NCBI GenBank assembly: GCA_016196925.1
Contig: JACPWS010000061.1
Coordinates: 1-45,285, forward strand
Length of the DNA stretch: 45,285 nt
Direction of reading: 5' to 3'
Source of the DNA: Burkholderiales bacterium
GTDB lineage: Bacteria > Pseudomonadota > Gammaproteobacteria > Burkholderiales > Burkholderiaceae_D
Shown here: one piece after another, positions 22,699 to 31,852 of the stretch
How the letters are laid out: every line of letters begins with the position of its first letter
Position numbering within the stretch: the first letter of the stretch is position 1
Translations under genes and position numbers: made by a program
Notes under the pieces: generated by a model
Told to the model about the DNA's origin: nothing
Seen by the model: the letters and a program-made list of their open reading frames with translations, nothing else
Databases searched by the model: none

Positions 22699-25600
22699 AT
22701 GACTACTGAACTGACCATTTCTGCCGGCACCGGGACTGCCGCACCGGACTTGCCAAAAGATCCACAATTCATCCACTTGCGCATCCACTCCGAGTATTCG
22801 ATCGTGGATGGCCTGGTGCGTATCGACGACGCGATCAAGGCGGCCGCTAAGGACCATCAGCCGGCGATGGCGATCACCGATCTGGCTAACTTGTTTGCCA
22901 TGGTGAAGTTCTACAAGGGCGCGCGCGGCAAGGGCATCAAGCCGATTGCCGGTTGCGATACCTGGATCACGAACGATGCGGATCGCGACAAGCCGTCGCG
23001 CCTGATGCTGCTGGTCAAGAACCGCCAGGGCTACCTACAGCTATGCGAATTGCTGGCGCAAGCCTGGCTCACCAATCAGCATCGCGGCCGCGCCGAAATC
23101 CGTTATGAATGGTTGCAAAAACTGCATGCGGAAGGCCAGGGCGGCGGCCTGATCGCCCTGTCCGGCGCGCATTTCGGCGATATCGGGGTGGCTATCGACA
23201 ACGGCAACCTGGAACTGGCCGAGCGTAATGCGCAACGCTGGGCTGAAATTTTTCCCGACCATTTTTATATAGAAATCCAGCGCGCCGGCCAGCAGAATAT
23301 GGAAAACCAGGTACGGCAGGCGGTGGCGCTGGCGCGCAAGCTGAAATTGCCGGTGGTGGCGACGCATCCGGTGCAGTTCATCAGCAAGGAAGATTTCACG
23401 GCGCACGAAGCGCGCGTCTGTATCGCGGAAGGCGACATGCTGGCCAACGGCAAGCGGGTGCGCCGTTTCAACGATCAGCAATGCTTCAAGACCCAGGCCG
23501 AGATGGCGGAGCTGTTTGCCGACATGCCGGGCGCGCTGCAAAATTCGGTGGAAATCGCCAAGCGCTGCAACCTGACGCTGGAACTGGGCAAGCCGAAATT
23601 ACCGGATTTCCCTACGCCGGAAGGCATGAGCATCAATGATTTCCTGGTGTTCGAGGCGAAGAAGGGTCTGGAATTCCGCCTGCAGCATCTGTTTCCGAAT
23701 GAAGAAAAGCGCGAGAAAGAGCGCGCCCGTTATGAGGCGCGCCTGAAGTTCGAGACCGACACCATCGTCAAGATGGGTTTCCCCGGCTACTTCCTGATCG
23801 TGGCCGACTTTATCCAGTGGGCCAAGAATAACGGCGTGCCGGTCGGGCCGGGCCGCGGCTCGGGCGCCGGTTCGCTGGTCGCGTATTCGCTGCTGATTAC
23901 CGATCTCGATCCTTTGCAATACAACTTGCTGTTCGAGCGCTTCCTGAATCCCGAGCGGGTATCCATGCCCGACTTCGATATCGATTTTTGCCAGGAAGGG
24001 CGTGACCGCGTGATTCAATACGTGAAAGACCGCTACGGCAAGGAGGCGGTGTCGCAGATCGCCACCTTCGGCACCATGGCGGCCAAGGGCGCGATCCGCG
24101 ACGTCGGCCGCGTGCTCGATTTCGGCTATATGTTTTGCGACGGCGTGTCCAAGCTGATCCCGTTCAAGCCGGGCAAGCAAGTCACGATCGCCGAAGCCAT
24201 CGTGGAAGAACCGCTGCTGGCCGAGCGCCAGGAAAACGAAGAAGAAGTCAAAACCCTGCTCGACCTGGCGCAGCAAGTCGAAGGCATTACGCGCAATATC
24301 GGCATGCATGCCGGCGGCGTGCTGATCGCGCCGGGCAAGCTGACCGATTTCTGCCCGCTGTACACCCAGGGCGGCGACGCCGGCGTGGTGTCGCAATACG
24401 ATAAGGATGACGTGGAGGCGGTCGGCCTGGTCAAGTTCGACTTCTTGGGCCTGACTACGCTCACGATTCTGGACCGGGCGGTGCGCTACATCAAGATGCT
24501 CGACCCGGCGCTGGCTGAGTTCGATCTGGCGAAATTGCCGCTGGACGATAGAGCCTCGTACGATTTGCTGACCAAGGCCAAGACGGTCGCGGTGTTCCAG
24601 CTGGAAAGCCGCGGCATGCAAGGCATGCTGAAGGATGCGCGGCCCGATCGTTTCGAAGACATTATCGCGCTGGTGGCGCTGTATCGCCCGGGGCCGATGG
24701 ACCTGATTCCCGATTTCTGCAAGCGCAAGCACGGCGAGCGTTTCGATTACCCCGATCCGCGCACCGAAGTCATTCTGTCCGAGACCTACGGCATCATGGT
24801 GTATCAGGAGCAGGTGATGCAGATGGCGCAGATCGTCGGCGGCTACTCGCTCGGCGGCGCTGACTTATTGCGGCGCGCGATGGGTAAGAAGAAGGCCGAA
24901 GAAATGGCCGAGCACCGCCAGATTTTCCGCGACGGCGCCGCCAAGGATGGCCTGAAGCAGGAAAAGGCCGACGAGATTTTCGACTTGATGGAAAAATTCG
25001 CCGGCTACGGCTTCAACAAGTCGCACGCGGCCGCCTACGCCTTGCTGTCGTATCACACCGCTTACCTGAAGGCGCATCATCCGGCAGCGTTCATGGCCGC
25101 CAACATGTCGCTGGCGATGGACGATACCGACAAGGTCAAGATCCTGGTGGAAGATGCGATCGACATCTGCAAGCTGACTATGCTGGCGCCCGACATCAAT
25201 CAATCCGACTACCGCTTCATGCCGGTCGGCGAGGCGGGCAAGCGCGCCACGCAAATTCGTTACGGCCTGGGCGCCGTCAAGGGTTCCGGCCAGAATGCGA
25301 TCGAGAATATCGTTGCGGCGCGCACGGCGGGCGGGCCGTTTGTCAGCCTGTTCGATTTCTGCAAGCGCATCGACAAGCGCCAGGTCAACCGGCGCACGAT
25401 AGAGTCGCTGATACGCGCCGGCGCCATGGATAGCCTCGGCAAAGACCGGGCGATCTTGCTGGCGACTGTCAGCTTCGCGATGGAAGCGGCCGAGCAAGCC
25501 GAGGCGGCGGCCAATCAAGTCAGCCTGTTCGGCGATGATGACGACATGATCCCGCCGCCGGAATATCTGGTGGTGCCGCACTGGTCCGACAAGCAGCGCC

Positions 25601-25785
25601 TGATGGAAGAAAAAGCCGCGCTCGGGTTTTACCTGTCCGGCCATCTGTTCGACGCCTATGCGCCGGAAGTGCGCCAGTTCATCAAGACCACGCTGGCCAA
25701 GCTCGAGCCATCGCGCGATCTGCGCCTGATCGGCGGCGTGATCGCCGGCGTGCGCACCCAGATGACCAGCGCGGCAAGATCCTGA
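22699..25785 (+). pseudogene. dnaE: DNA polymerase III alpha subunit, 5' part (frameshifted)
   Basis: This frame encodes the PHP domain (HLRIHSEYSIVDGL, from about residue 26), the polymerase core with the catalytic aspartates PDFDIDFC (from about 424), and the helix-hairpin-helix region. It then stops at a TGA (25783-25785) after VRTQMTSAARS. The expected continuation of the OB-fold, R-G-K-I-L-I-V-T-L-D-D-G, is present in another frame from 25770. One missing base at about 25767-25769 (ACCAG for ACC-AAG or similar) explains it. DnaE is essential, so this is either a sequencing error or a severe recent mutation. The joined length would be about 1167 residues, normal for the family. The gene is co-directional with the two LPS genes. 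Confidence 0.93.
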
Positions 25786-26213
25786 TCGTGACGCTGGACG
25801 ACGGCACCGCCACGGTGGAAGTCACGGTGTACAGCGAAATCGCCGACGAGTTCAAGAGCCTGTTCAAGGAAGATGAATTCCTGGCGGTGCTGGGCAAGGT
25901 GTCGGAAGACCGCTTCTCCGGCGGCTTGCGCATTTCGGCCGAGAAGGTGATGGACATCGGCCGCGCGCGTGTACAGTTCTCGCAAGGCCTGCGCCTGACG
26001 CTGACCGCCGCAGCGGATACGAAAAAACTGCAGGAATTGCTGAAGCCGCACCTGAACGCCGACGGTTGCCCCGTCTTGATACGCTACCAAAACCAGCAGG
26101 CCAGCGCTGAGCTGTACCTGGCCGACCAGTGGCGCGTCAATCCCGACGACAACTTGCGCCAGAATCTGGGTGTATGGCTGTCGCCGAAAAATGTAGTCAT
26201 AGAATACGCCTGA
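25770..26213 (+). pseudogene. dnaE: DNA polymerase III alpha subunit, 3' part (OB-fold and tau-binding end)
   Basis: The frame from 25770 continues DnaE with RGKILIVTLDDGTATVEVTV, an OB-fold, followed by the C-terminal region that contacts tau and ends LSPKNVVIEYA. The GTG at 25788 has no ribosome binding site, so separate translation is unlikely. It ends 4 bases before the next start codon. Confidence 0.9.
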
Positions 26214-26217
26214 TCCC

Positions 26218-27528
26218 ATGTCTCTCTCTCCCGTAGTCGATACCGGCGCCGCGGCGGCGCCCGCCGCCTTGTCCTGGCGCCAAGCCTTGCCCATGCAGAT
26301 ACTGGCCTGGCTGCCGCTCAGCCTGTTTTTCCCGGTGGGCGTGATGTATGGCGGCGTCTTGCTGTTTTTCCTCAGCCTGCTGGCGTCCGGCGGCTATGCG
26401 CAGAAGTGGCAGAACGTGCGCGCCAGCCCGCTGCTGCGGCCGGTGCTGGCGCTGAGCGCAGTCAGCGTCGCGATCGCCGTCATGCAGGACCGACCAGCAG
26501 AAATCGCCCACGAATTCTGGCCCGGCTTCTGGCATTACCAGACTTACCTGTTCCTGCTGCCGTTTCTGGCGGTCGGGGCGGGCGCCTGGCAACGCAAGGC
26601 GATGCACGTGTTTTTTGGCGGCGCCATCCTGGCGGCCAGCCTGTTCGTGGCGAATTTTTTTCAACTGTTGCCGGACACGACACTGTTCCGCAGCTATGTG
26701 ATTTATCAGGGAAATAAATCTATCCTGCTCGGCATCTTGCTGGCGGTGGCGGCCGGCTGGATGTTGCATGAATGGCGTTTGCGGCGCGATCACCGGGTCT
26801 GGCGCGTGCTGGTCTTGCTGTATGTGGTCGCGGCGCTGGTGTTGCTAGCCAAGACCCGCACCGCCAGCCTGATCTTCGTGCTGTTGTGCGGCTTGATGGC
26901 AATGCGCCAATTCCGTTGGTCGTGGCGCAGCCTGTGGTTGCCGCTGCTCTTGCTGGCGGCGCTGGCGGGCGGCTGGAAATATGCGCTCGGTTTGCCGGCG
27001 CCGGCCACCTGCGAAGTGAGCCGGGTGCAGGCCGGGCCCTGGGATATTTTCAAGCTGCGCACGCTGTGCAGCATCCATCAGCTCAGGGATTTTTCCGCCG
27101 GGCGCAAGATCAGCGACGACGGCATGCGTCTGGAGATTTACAAAGTAACCACGCAAATAATTGCAGAAAAACCCTGGGTCGGGCATGGCATCGCCAGCTG
27201 GATGCCGTTGTATCGCGTTAAAGCAAAAGGTTTGGTGAGTGAGGAAATGACCACGCCACATAACGATTACCTGCTCTATCTGACCGAGCTGGGAACGTTT
27301 GGCTTGCTGGCCCTGCTGGCGATCTGGGGCACGCAATTCTGGACGGCGCACCGCATGGCCGGCAGCGGCGACGCTGCGGTCGCAGAAAAAGCCATGCTGC
27401 TGTCGATGCTGACGCTGGCCATGATGGTGGGCGGCATGTTCAACGCCATCTTGCGCGACGGCGTGTTCGGCATGGCTTTTATGATCTTGCTGACGATACC
27501 GCTGGCGGGTATAAAAAAGAAAAATTAA
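26218..27528 (+). CDS. O-antigen ligase-family membrane protein
   Basis: This 436-residue protein has about 10-12 hydrophobic segments and a large periplasmic loop before the last helices. The conserved core GHGIASWMPLYRVKAKGL followed by PHNDYLLYLTELGTFGLLAL is the WaaL/Wzy family signature: an essential histidine region and the PHNxYL-x-x-x-E-x-G motif. Proteins of this family ligate O-polysaccharide to lipid A-core or polymerise it. The adjacent msbA supports an LPS role. It follows dnaE by 4 bases and its stop is immediately followed by the msbA ATG, so the three appear to be one operon. The precise role (ligase or polymerase) cannot be told. Confidence 0.83.
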   Translation: MSLSPVVDTGAAAAPAALSWRQALPMQILAWLPLSLFFPVGVMYGGVLLFFLSLLASGGYAQKWQNVRASPLLRPVLALSAVSVAIAVMQDRPAEIAHEFWPGFWHYQTYLFLLPFLAVGAGAWQRKAMHVFFGGAILAASLFVANFFQLLPDTTLFRSYVIYQGNKSILLGILLAVAAGWMLHEWRLRRDHRVWRVLVLLYVVAALVLLAKTRTASLIFVLLCGLMAMRQFRWSWRSLWLPLLLLAALAGGWKYALGLPAPATCEVSRVQAGPWDIFKLRTLCSIHQLRDFSAGRKISDDGMRLEIYKVTTQIIAEKPWVGHGIASWMPLYRVKAKGLVSEEMTTPHNDYLLYLTELGTFGLLALLAIWGTQFWTAHRMAGSGDAAVAEKAMLLSMLTLAMMVGGMFNAILRDGVFGMAFMILLTIPLAGIKKKN

Positions 27529-29265
27529 ATGAATCAACAAACTCTCGCTATCTCGCGGCGCCTGTGGGCATCGATGCGCCAGTACCGCCAGCGTCTGGCG
27601 CTGACCTTGCTGACCATGTTCGGCACTGCCTTAACGGAAATCATGTTTCCACACGTATTCGGCTATCTGCTCGATCACGGCTTTAAGGGTACGCAGACCA
27701 ACCTGGCCTTGTGGAAAGTGCCGGTGGCGATCATCGGCATCTTCGTCTTGCGCGGTATCTGCACCTTTACCACCAGCTACCTGATGACCTGGATCTCAGG
27801 CAAGATGCTGAACGAGATACGCGCCGCGATCTTCGCCAAAATCCTGAGCGTGCCGGTGCGCTTCTATCAGGCCGAATCGAGCGGCCGCATCATCAACACC
27901 ATCATGTTCGAGGCGCAGCAGATCGTGGACATGGTCAAGGTATCGATCACCACCCTGTTCCGCGATACGCTGACCGTACTCGTCTTGCTCGCTTATCTGC
28001 TGTGGATAAACTGGAAGCTGACGCTGGTGACGGTCGTGCTGATCCCGGCCATGGCGGCGCTGGTGCGCGGCGTCAGCAAGCGCTTGCGCAAGCTGAACCA
28101 GAACCAGCTGGAAGTGAACGGCGAGCTGACCCAGGTGATAGAAGAGACCACGCGCGCGCATCAGGTGATACGCATCTTCGGTGGGCAGCAGTACGAGCAA
28201 CAGCGCTTCGACGAAAAGAATGAAAAGCTGCGCGGCTATGCGATGAAAAGCACGGTCGCGGTGTCTTCCACCACGCCGGTGACGCAGATATTGGCGGCCT
28301 GCGCGGTCGCCATCGTCATCATGCTGGCGGTGGTGCAAGCCAAGCAGGATACGACCACGGTCGGCGATTTCGTGAAATTCATCACGGCGATGATGATGTT
28401 GCTGACCCCGCTCAAGCGCCTGGCCGACCTGAACGGCCCCATGCAGCGCGGCATGGCGGCGTCGGAATCGGTGTTTGGCATGATCGATACCGACGCCGAG
28501 CACGACAGCGGCCAGCCCTTGTCCGGTAGGGCTCGCGGCAAGCTGGAATTCGTCCGCACGCGCTTCACTTATCCGGGCCAGGAGCAAGAGGCGCTGAGCG
28601 ACATCAACCTCTGCATACAGCCGGGCGAGACCGTCGCCCTGGTAGGCATGTCGGGCGGCGGCAAGACTTCGCTGGTGAACCTGGTGCCGCGCTTTTACAC
28701 GCCCGATTCGGGCGACATCCTGCTCGACGGCCGCTCGCTGCAGGATATTTCCCTGGCCAGTCTGAGGTACCAGATCGCCATGGTCAGCCAGAACGTGGTC
28801 TTGTTCGACGACAGCATCGCCGCCAATATCGCCTACGGCGACGAGCGGCCCGACCCGGCGCGCATCGCCGCCGCGGTGCAGGCCGCGCACTTGGGCGAGG
28901 TGATCCGCGACTTGCCGCAAGGCTTGCAAACCATGGTCGGAGACAACGGCATGCGCCTGTCCGGCGGCCAAAGGCAACGGCTGGCGATCGCGCGCGCGAT
29001 CTACAAGGATGCGCCTATACTGATACTGGACGAAGCGACCTCGGCGCTCGACAGCGAATCCGAACGCGCGGTGCAGGAAGCGCTGGACGAGCTGATGCAG
29101 GGCCGCACCACGCTGGTGATCGCGCACCGGCTGTCCACCATAGAACGCGCCGACCGGATCGCGGTGCTGGTCGATGGCAAGATCGTCGAGATCGGCAGCC
29201 ACGCCGCCTTGCTGGTGAAGGATGGCGTGTATGCGAATTTGTATCGCTTGCAGTTTGCGGCGTAA
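27529..29265 (+). CDS. msbA: Lipid A export ABC transporter MsbA
   Basis: This 578-residue half-transporter has six transmembrane helices (about residues 1-320) and a C-terminal ATPase. Motifs are Walker A GMSGGGKTS (from residue 373), Q-loop VSQNVVLFDDSI, signature RLSGGQRQRLAIARAIYKDA, Walker B ILILDEATSALDSE and the switch histidine in IAHRLSTIE. The sequence SVPVRFYQAESSGRIINTIM is typical of MsbA. It flips lipid A-core across the inner membrane. The ATG follows the ligase-like gene directly, so translation is probably coupled. Nothing odd was seen. Confidence 0.93.
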   Translation: MNQQTLAISRRLWASMRQYRQRLALTLLTMFGTALTEIMFPHVFGYLLDHGFKGTQTNLALWKVPVAIIGIFVLRGICTFTTSYLMTWISGKMLNEIRAAIFAKILSVPVRFYQAESSGRIINTIMFEAQQIVDMVKVSITTLFRDTLTVLVLLAYLLWINWKLTLVTVVLIPAMAALVRGVSKRLRKLNQNQLEVNGELTQVIEETTRAHQVIRIFGGQQYEQQRFDEKNEKLRGYAMKSTVAVSSTTPVTQILAACAVAIVIMLAVVQAKQDTTTVGDFVKFITAMMMLLTPLKRLADLNGPMQRGMAASESVFGMIDTDAEHDSGQPLSGRARGKLEFVRTRFTYPGQEQEALSDINLCIQPGETVALVGMSGGGKTSLVNLVPRFYTPDSGDILLDGRSLQDISLASLRYQIAMVSQNVVLFDDSIAANIAYGDERPDPARIAAAVQAAHLGEVIRDLPQGLQTMVGDNGMRLSGGQRQRLAIARAIYKDAPILILDEATSALDSESERAVQEALDELMQGRTTLVIAHRLSTIERADRIAVLVDGKIVEIGSHAALLVKDGVYANLYRLQFAA

Positions 29266-29284
29266 TTGTAAATGGCCGTGAAAG

Positions 29285-29312
29285 TCCCTTCCCCCTCCCA
29301 GGGGGAAGGAGC
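29285..29312. repeat. Short GGGGGAAG-type repeat hairpin
   Basis: TCCCTTCCCCCTCCCAGGGG followed by GAAGGAGC forms a CCTTCCCCCT/AGGGGGAAGG hairpin after the msbA stop. It is related to the units at 17974-18087. It could also weaken read-through from the operon, though no T-tract follows. Confidence 0.5.
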
Positions 29313-29362
29313 AGCCCGCGAAGCCGGAACCATCGCCACATTTCTAAATATTGGAGACCACC

Positions 29363-29941
29363 ATGAGCCACCCCATCTCACGCTTCCCGGTACCGGAAAT
29401 CAAGGACTTGCCGGACGACATACGCGAAAAAATCCTCGCCGTGCAAGAGAAGGCCGGCTTCGTGCCGAATGTATTCCTGACGCTGGCGCACCGGCCCGAC
29501 GAATTCCGCGCGTTTTTCGCCTATCATGATGCGCTGATGCTGAAGACAACCGGCAGCCTGAACAAGGCCGAGCGCGAGATGATCGTTACCGCCACCAGCG
29601 CCAAAAACAATTGCCTGTATTGCGTGGTGGCGCACGGCGCGCTGTTGCGTATCTATGCCAAGCAGCCGCTGGTGGCGGACCAGGTGGCCGTCAATCATTT
29701 GAAGGCCGACATCACGCCGCGCCAGAGCGCCATGCTCGATTTCGCGCTGAAAGTCTGTCTGACTTCGCACAGCGTCGACGAGATCGATTATGCGACCCTG
29801 TACGGCCACGGCTTCGACGATGAAGATATTTGGGATATCGCGGCGATCACCGCTTTCTTCGGCCTCTCGAACCGCATGGCGAACGTGATTTCCATGCGGC
29901 CTAACGATGAATTTTTCCTGATGGGCCGCACGCCGCGCTGA
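29363..29941 (+). CDS. Carboxymuconolactone decarboxylase-family (AhpD-like) protein
   Basis: This protein of about 192 residues starts at the ATG at 29363, preceded by TTGGAGACCACC; the TTG at 29351 lies within that site. It is a peroxidase-related CMD-family member. The redox motif is NNCLYCVVAHGALL, the CxxC...H arrangement of AhpD-type active sites. The family pattern MLDFALKVCLTSHSVDEIDY, then DEDIWDIAAITAFFGLSNRM, follows. It probably reduces peroxides or acts as a thiol-dependent reductase. It lies downstream of msbA, separated by a repeat, and is convergent with phaC. Confidence 0.85.
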   Translation: MSHPISRFPVPEIKDLPDDIREKILAVQEKAGFVPNVFLTLAHRPDEFRAFFAYHDALMLKTTGSLNKAEREMIVTATSAKNNCLYCVVAHGALLRIYAKQPLVADQVAVNHLKADITPRQSAMLDFALKVCLTSHSVDEIDYATLYGHGFDDEDIWDIAAITAFFGLSNRMANVISMRPNDEFFLMGRTPR

Positions 29942-29953
29942 CGGCGGGCGCGC

Positions 29954-31732
29954 TTATTTTTCGAAAACGAAGTGTCCGGGGGCATCGCCGAGTGCGGCCT
30001 TGCCCGAGATTGGCGGCGCCTTGATTTTTTGCGGACTGGAATGTTTGGCTAGCCAGGTATGCCAGTGCGGCCACCAGGAACCCGATGTCGTACTGGACAG
30101 TGCCAGCCATTGGTCGGCCGCGACATAATTGGCCGGGCGCTGGCTTTCCGGCAGATAGCGGTAACTGCGATGCAATTGTCCAGGCTCGGAAACGATGCCG
30201 GCATTATGCCCGCCCGATGCCAGCACAAAATCTATCGGCGCCTCGGTCAGCAAATGCAGCTTGTATACCGAGTGCCAGGGCGAAACGTGATCGCGCTCGG
30301 TGCCGACGACAAAGATCGGCATGTGTAAATCGTTTAGTGCGATCGGATGCCCTTTGACGCAGTAGCGGCCTTCCGCCAGATCGTTATGCAGGAACAGGTG
30401 TTTCAGATATTCGCTGTGCATGCGATAGGGCAGACGCGTGGTGTCGGCGTTCCACGAGGTCAGGTCGCTGGGGGCGCTGCGTGCGCCCAGCAGGTATTTG
30501 CGCATGGCGCGCGACCACACCATATCGCGCGAATTCAGCAACTGGAAAGAGTCTGCCATCTGTTCGCCTTTCAGATAGCCCTGTTCCCACATCAGCGCAT
30601 CGAGCATCGCCAGCTGGCTGTCGTCGATGAACAGACCCAGTTCGCCCGGTTCGCTGAAATCGGTTTGGGCCGCCAGCAGGCTGACGGTTTTAATGGCGGC
30701 GACTGTCTGGCCCGGTCTTGCCGCATGTTCGGCCAGTGCGGCCGCGCCTATCGAAAGCAAAGTCCCTCCCAGGCAATAACCGACAGCATGTACTGCCTGC
30801 TTGGGCAAGAGCCTGGCGATCGTCGCGAGCGCCGCAAACAGGCCGGCGTCGAGATAATCCTGCATGCCCAGATGGCTGTCGGCTTGCTGGGGATTTTTCC
30901 ATGAAATCATGAAAACGCTGTGTCCGTGCTGAACCAGAAAATGCACCAGGGAGTTATGCGGCGACAGGTCGAGGATGTAGTATTTCATGATCCAGGAAGG
31001 CACGATCAGTACCGGTTCGACATAGGTATTGGCGGTCTGCGGCGCGTACTGGATCAGTTCTATCAAGTGATTACGAAAAACCACTTTACCGGGCGTCACT
31101 GCCACTTCCCGCCCCGGTTGAAACGCCAGTTCCGGCGTCCGCGATTTGGCCAGAAGCGCGTTTTGCTGCACCCCCATATCGCGCAGCCAGTGCATCCAGC
31201 CGGTCTGCAGGTTTCTGCCCTGACTGACCTCGCTCGCATGCACCACTTCAGGATTGAGCCAGGGGTAATTCGATGGGGCGAACACATCGAGTATCTGGCG
31301 CAAGGTGAAGTTGACGACATTTTCATGGTGCTGGGAAACGCCGCGCACCCCGGTCACCGCTTGCTGGCAGAGCTGCTGCCTTTGCAGGAAGGCTTTGCTG
31401 TAGCCGTTGTACGGCCAGCTGTTCCAGTGCGGATTGGAAAAGCGGCTGTCGTGCTGCTCTTGCTGAGTCGGCACTCCCAGCGCGGCTTGCGTCAGCAGGG
31501 GCAGCCACTCCACTGCGTGATTGTATGAAAGTTCTGCCAGTTCGAGGCGCTTGCCGGGTGAGCTGGCGAAATGCAGCAGCCAATCGGTCCATGCCAGTAT
31601 CAGGCCGGCCGGCGAGATGCCGCCGGTCATTTTAGCGATGTAACTTTGCATTGCCAGATCGAGTGAGTTTTCCTGGGCCTCGTCACCGGTCAGGTAGCAC
31701 ATCTTTGCTTGCATGGGATGGTCTTTAGGCAT
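29954..31732 (-). CDS. phaC: Poly(3-hydroxyalkanoate) synthase
   Basis: This 592-residue protein is a class I-like PHA synthase that polymerises hydroxyacyl-CoA into storage polyester. The lipase-like box is GYCLGG (318-323, catalytic C320). The catalytic aspartate lies in GTERDHVSPW (D481) and the histidine in SGGHNAGI (H509). FAPSNYPWLNPEV and VPSWIMKYYILDLSPHNSLV are family hallmarks. The ATG follows GGAGAATACGCCC. It is divergent from an operon with MaoC-Pta and acetate kinase genes, suggesting coordinated acyl-CoA and PHA use. A phasin lies at 2546-3457, but no phaA or phaB is in the window. Confidence 0.93.
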   Translation of the reverse strand: MPKDHPMQAKMCYLTGDEAQENSLDLAMQSYIAKMTGGISPAGLILAWTDWLLHFASSPGKRLELAELSYNHAVEWLPLLTQAALGVPTQQEQHDSRFSNPHWNSWPYNGYSKAFLQRQQLCQQAVTGVRGVSQHHENVVNFTLRQILDVFAPSNYPWLNPEVVHASEVSQGRNLQTGWMHWLRDMGVQQNALLAKSRTPELAFQPGREVAVTPGKVVFRNHLIELIQYAPQTANTYVEPVLIVPSWIMKYYILDLSPHNSLVHFLVQHGHSVFMISWKNPQQADSHLGMQDYLDAGLFAALATIARLLPKQAVHAVGYCLGGTLLSIGAAALAEHAARPGQTVAAIKTVSLLAAQTDFSEPGELGLFIDDSQLAMLDALMWEQGYLKGEQMADSFQLLNSRDMVWSRAMRKYLLGARSAPSDLTSWNADTTRLPYRMHSEYLKHLFLHNDLAEGRYCVKGHPIALNDLHMPIFVVGTERDHVSPWHSVYKLHLLTEAPIDFVLASGGHNAGIVSEPGQLHRSYRYLPESQRPANYVAADQWLALSSTTSGSWWPHWHTWLAKHSSPQKIKAPPISGKAALGDAPGHFVFEK

Positions 31733-31761
31733 GGGCGTATTCTCCAGTTATTCCGATTGTG

Positions 31762-31799
31762 ACAAACAAGTTTGTTGTCTCAATTGATACACATCAATT
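31762..31799. promoter_or_regulatory. Two dyads in the phaC divergent region, possible operators
   Basis: ACAAACAAGTTTGT (31762-31775) and AATTGATACACATCAATT (31782-31799) are perfect dyads with 6- and 7-bp arms. They lie between the start codons of phaC and the chimeric efflux remnant. A possible minus-strand promoter (TTGAGA, 16 bases, CACAAT) overlaps them. Binding by a regulator is inferred only from symmetry and position. Confidence 0.4.
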
Positions 31800-31852
31800 C
31801 GAATGTGCTGGTGCAGCAATACACTGCAATAAATACCAGTACAGGGGCTACG

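Noticed and set aside
25765..25790. Programmed ribosomal frameshifting in dnaE
   Set aside because: No slippery heptamer or stimulatory stem is visible, and the change needed is -1 at ACCAGCGCGG. A deletion or sequencing error is simpler.
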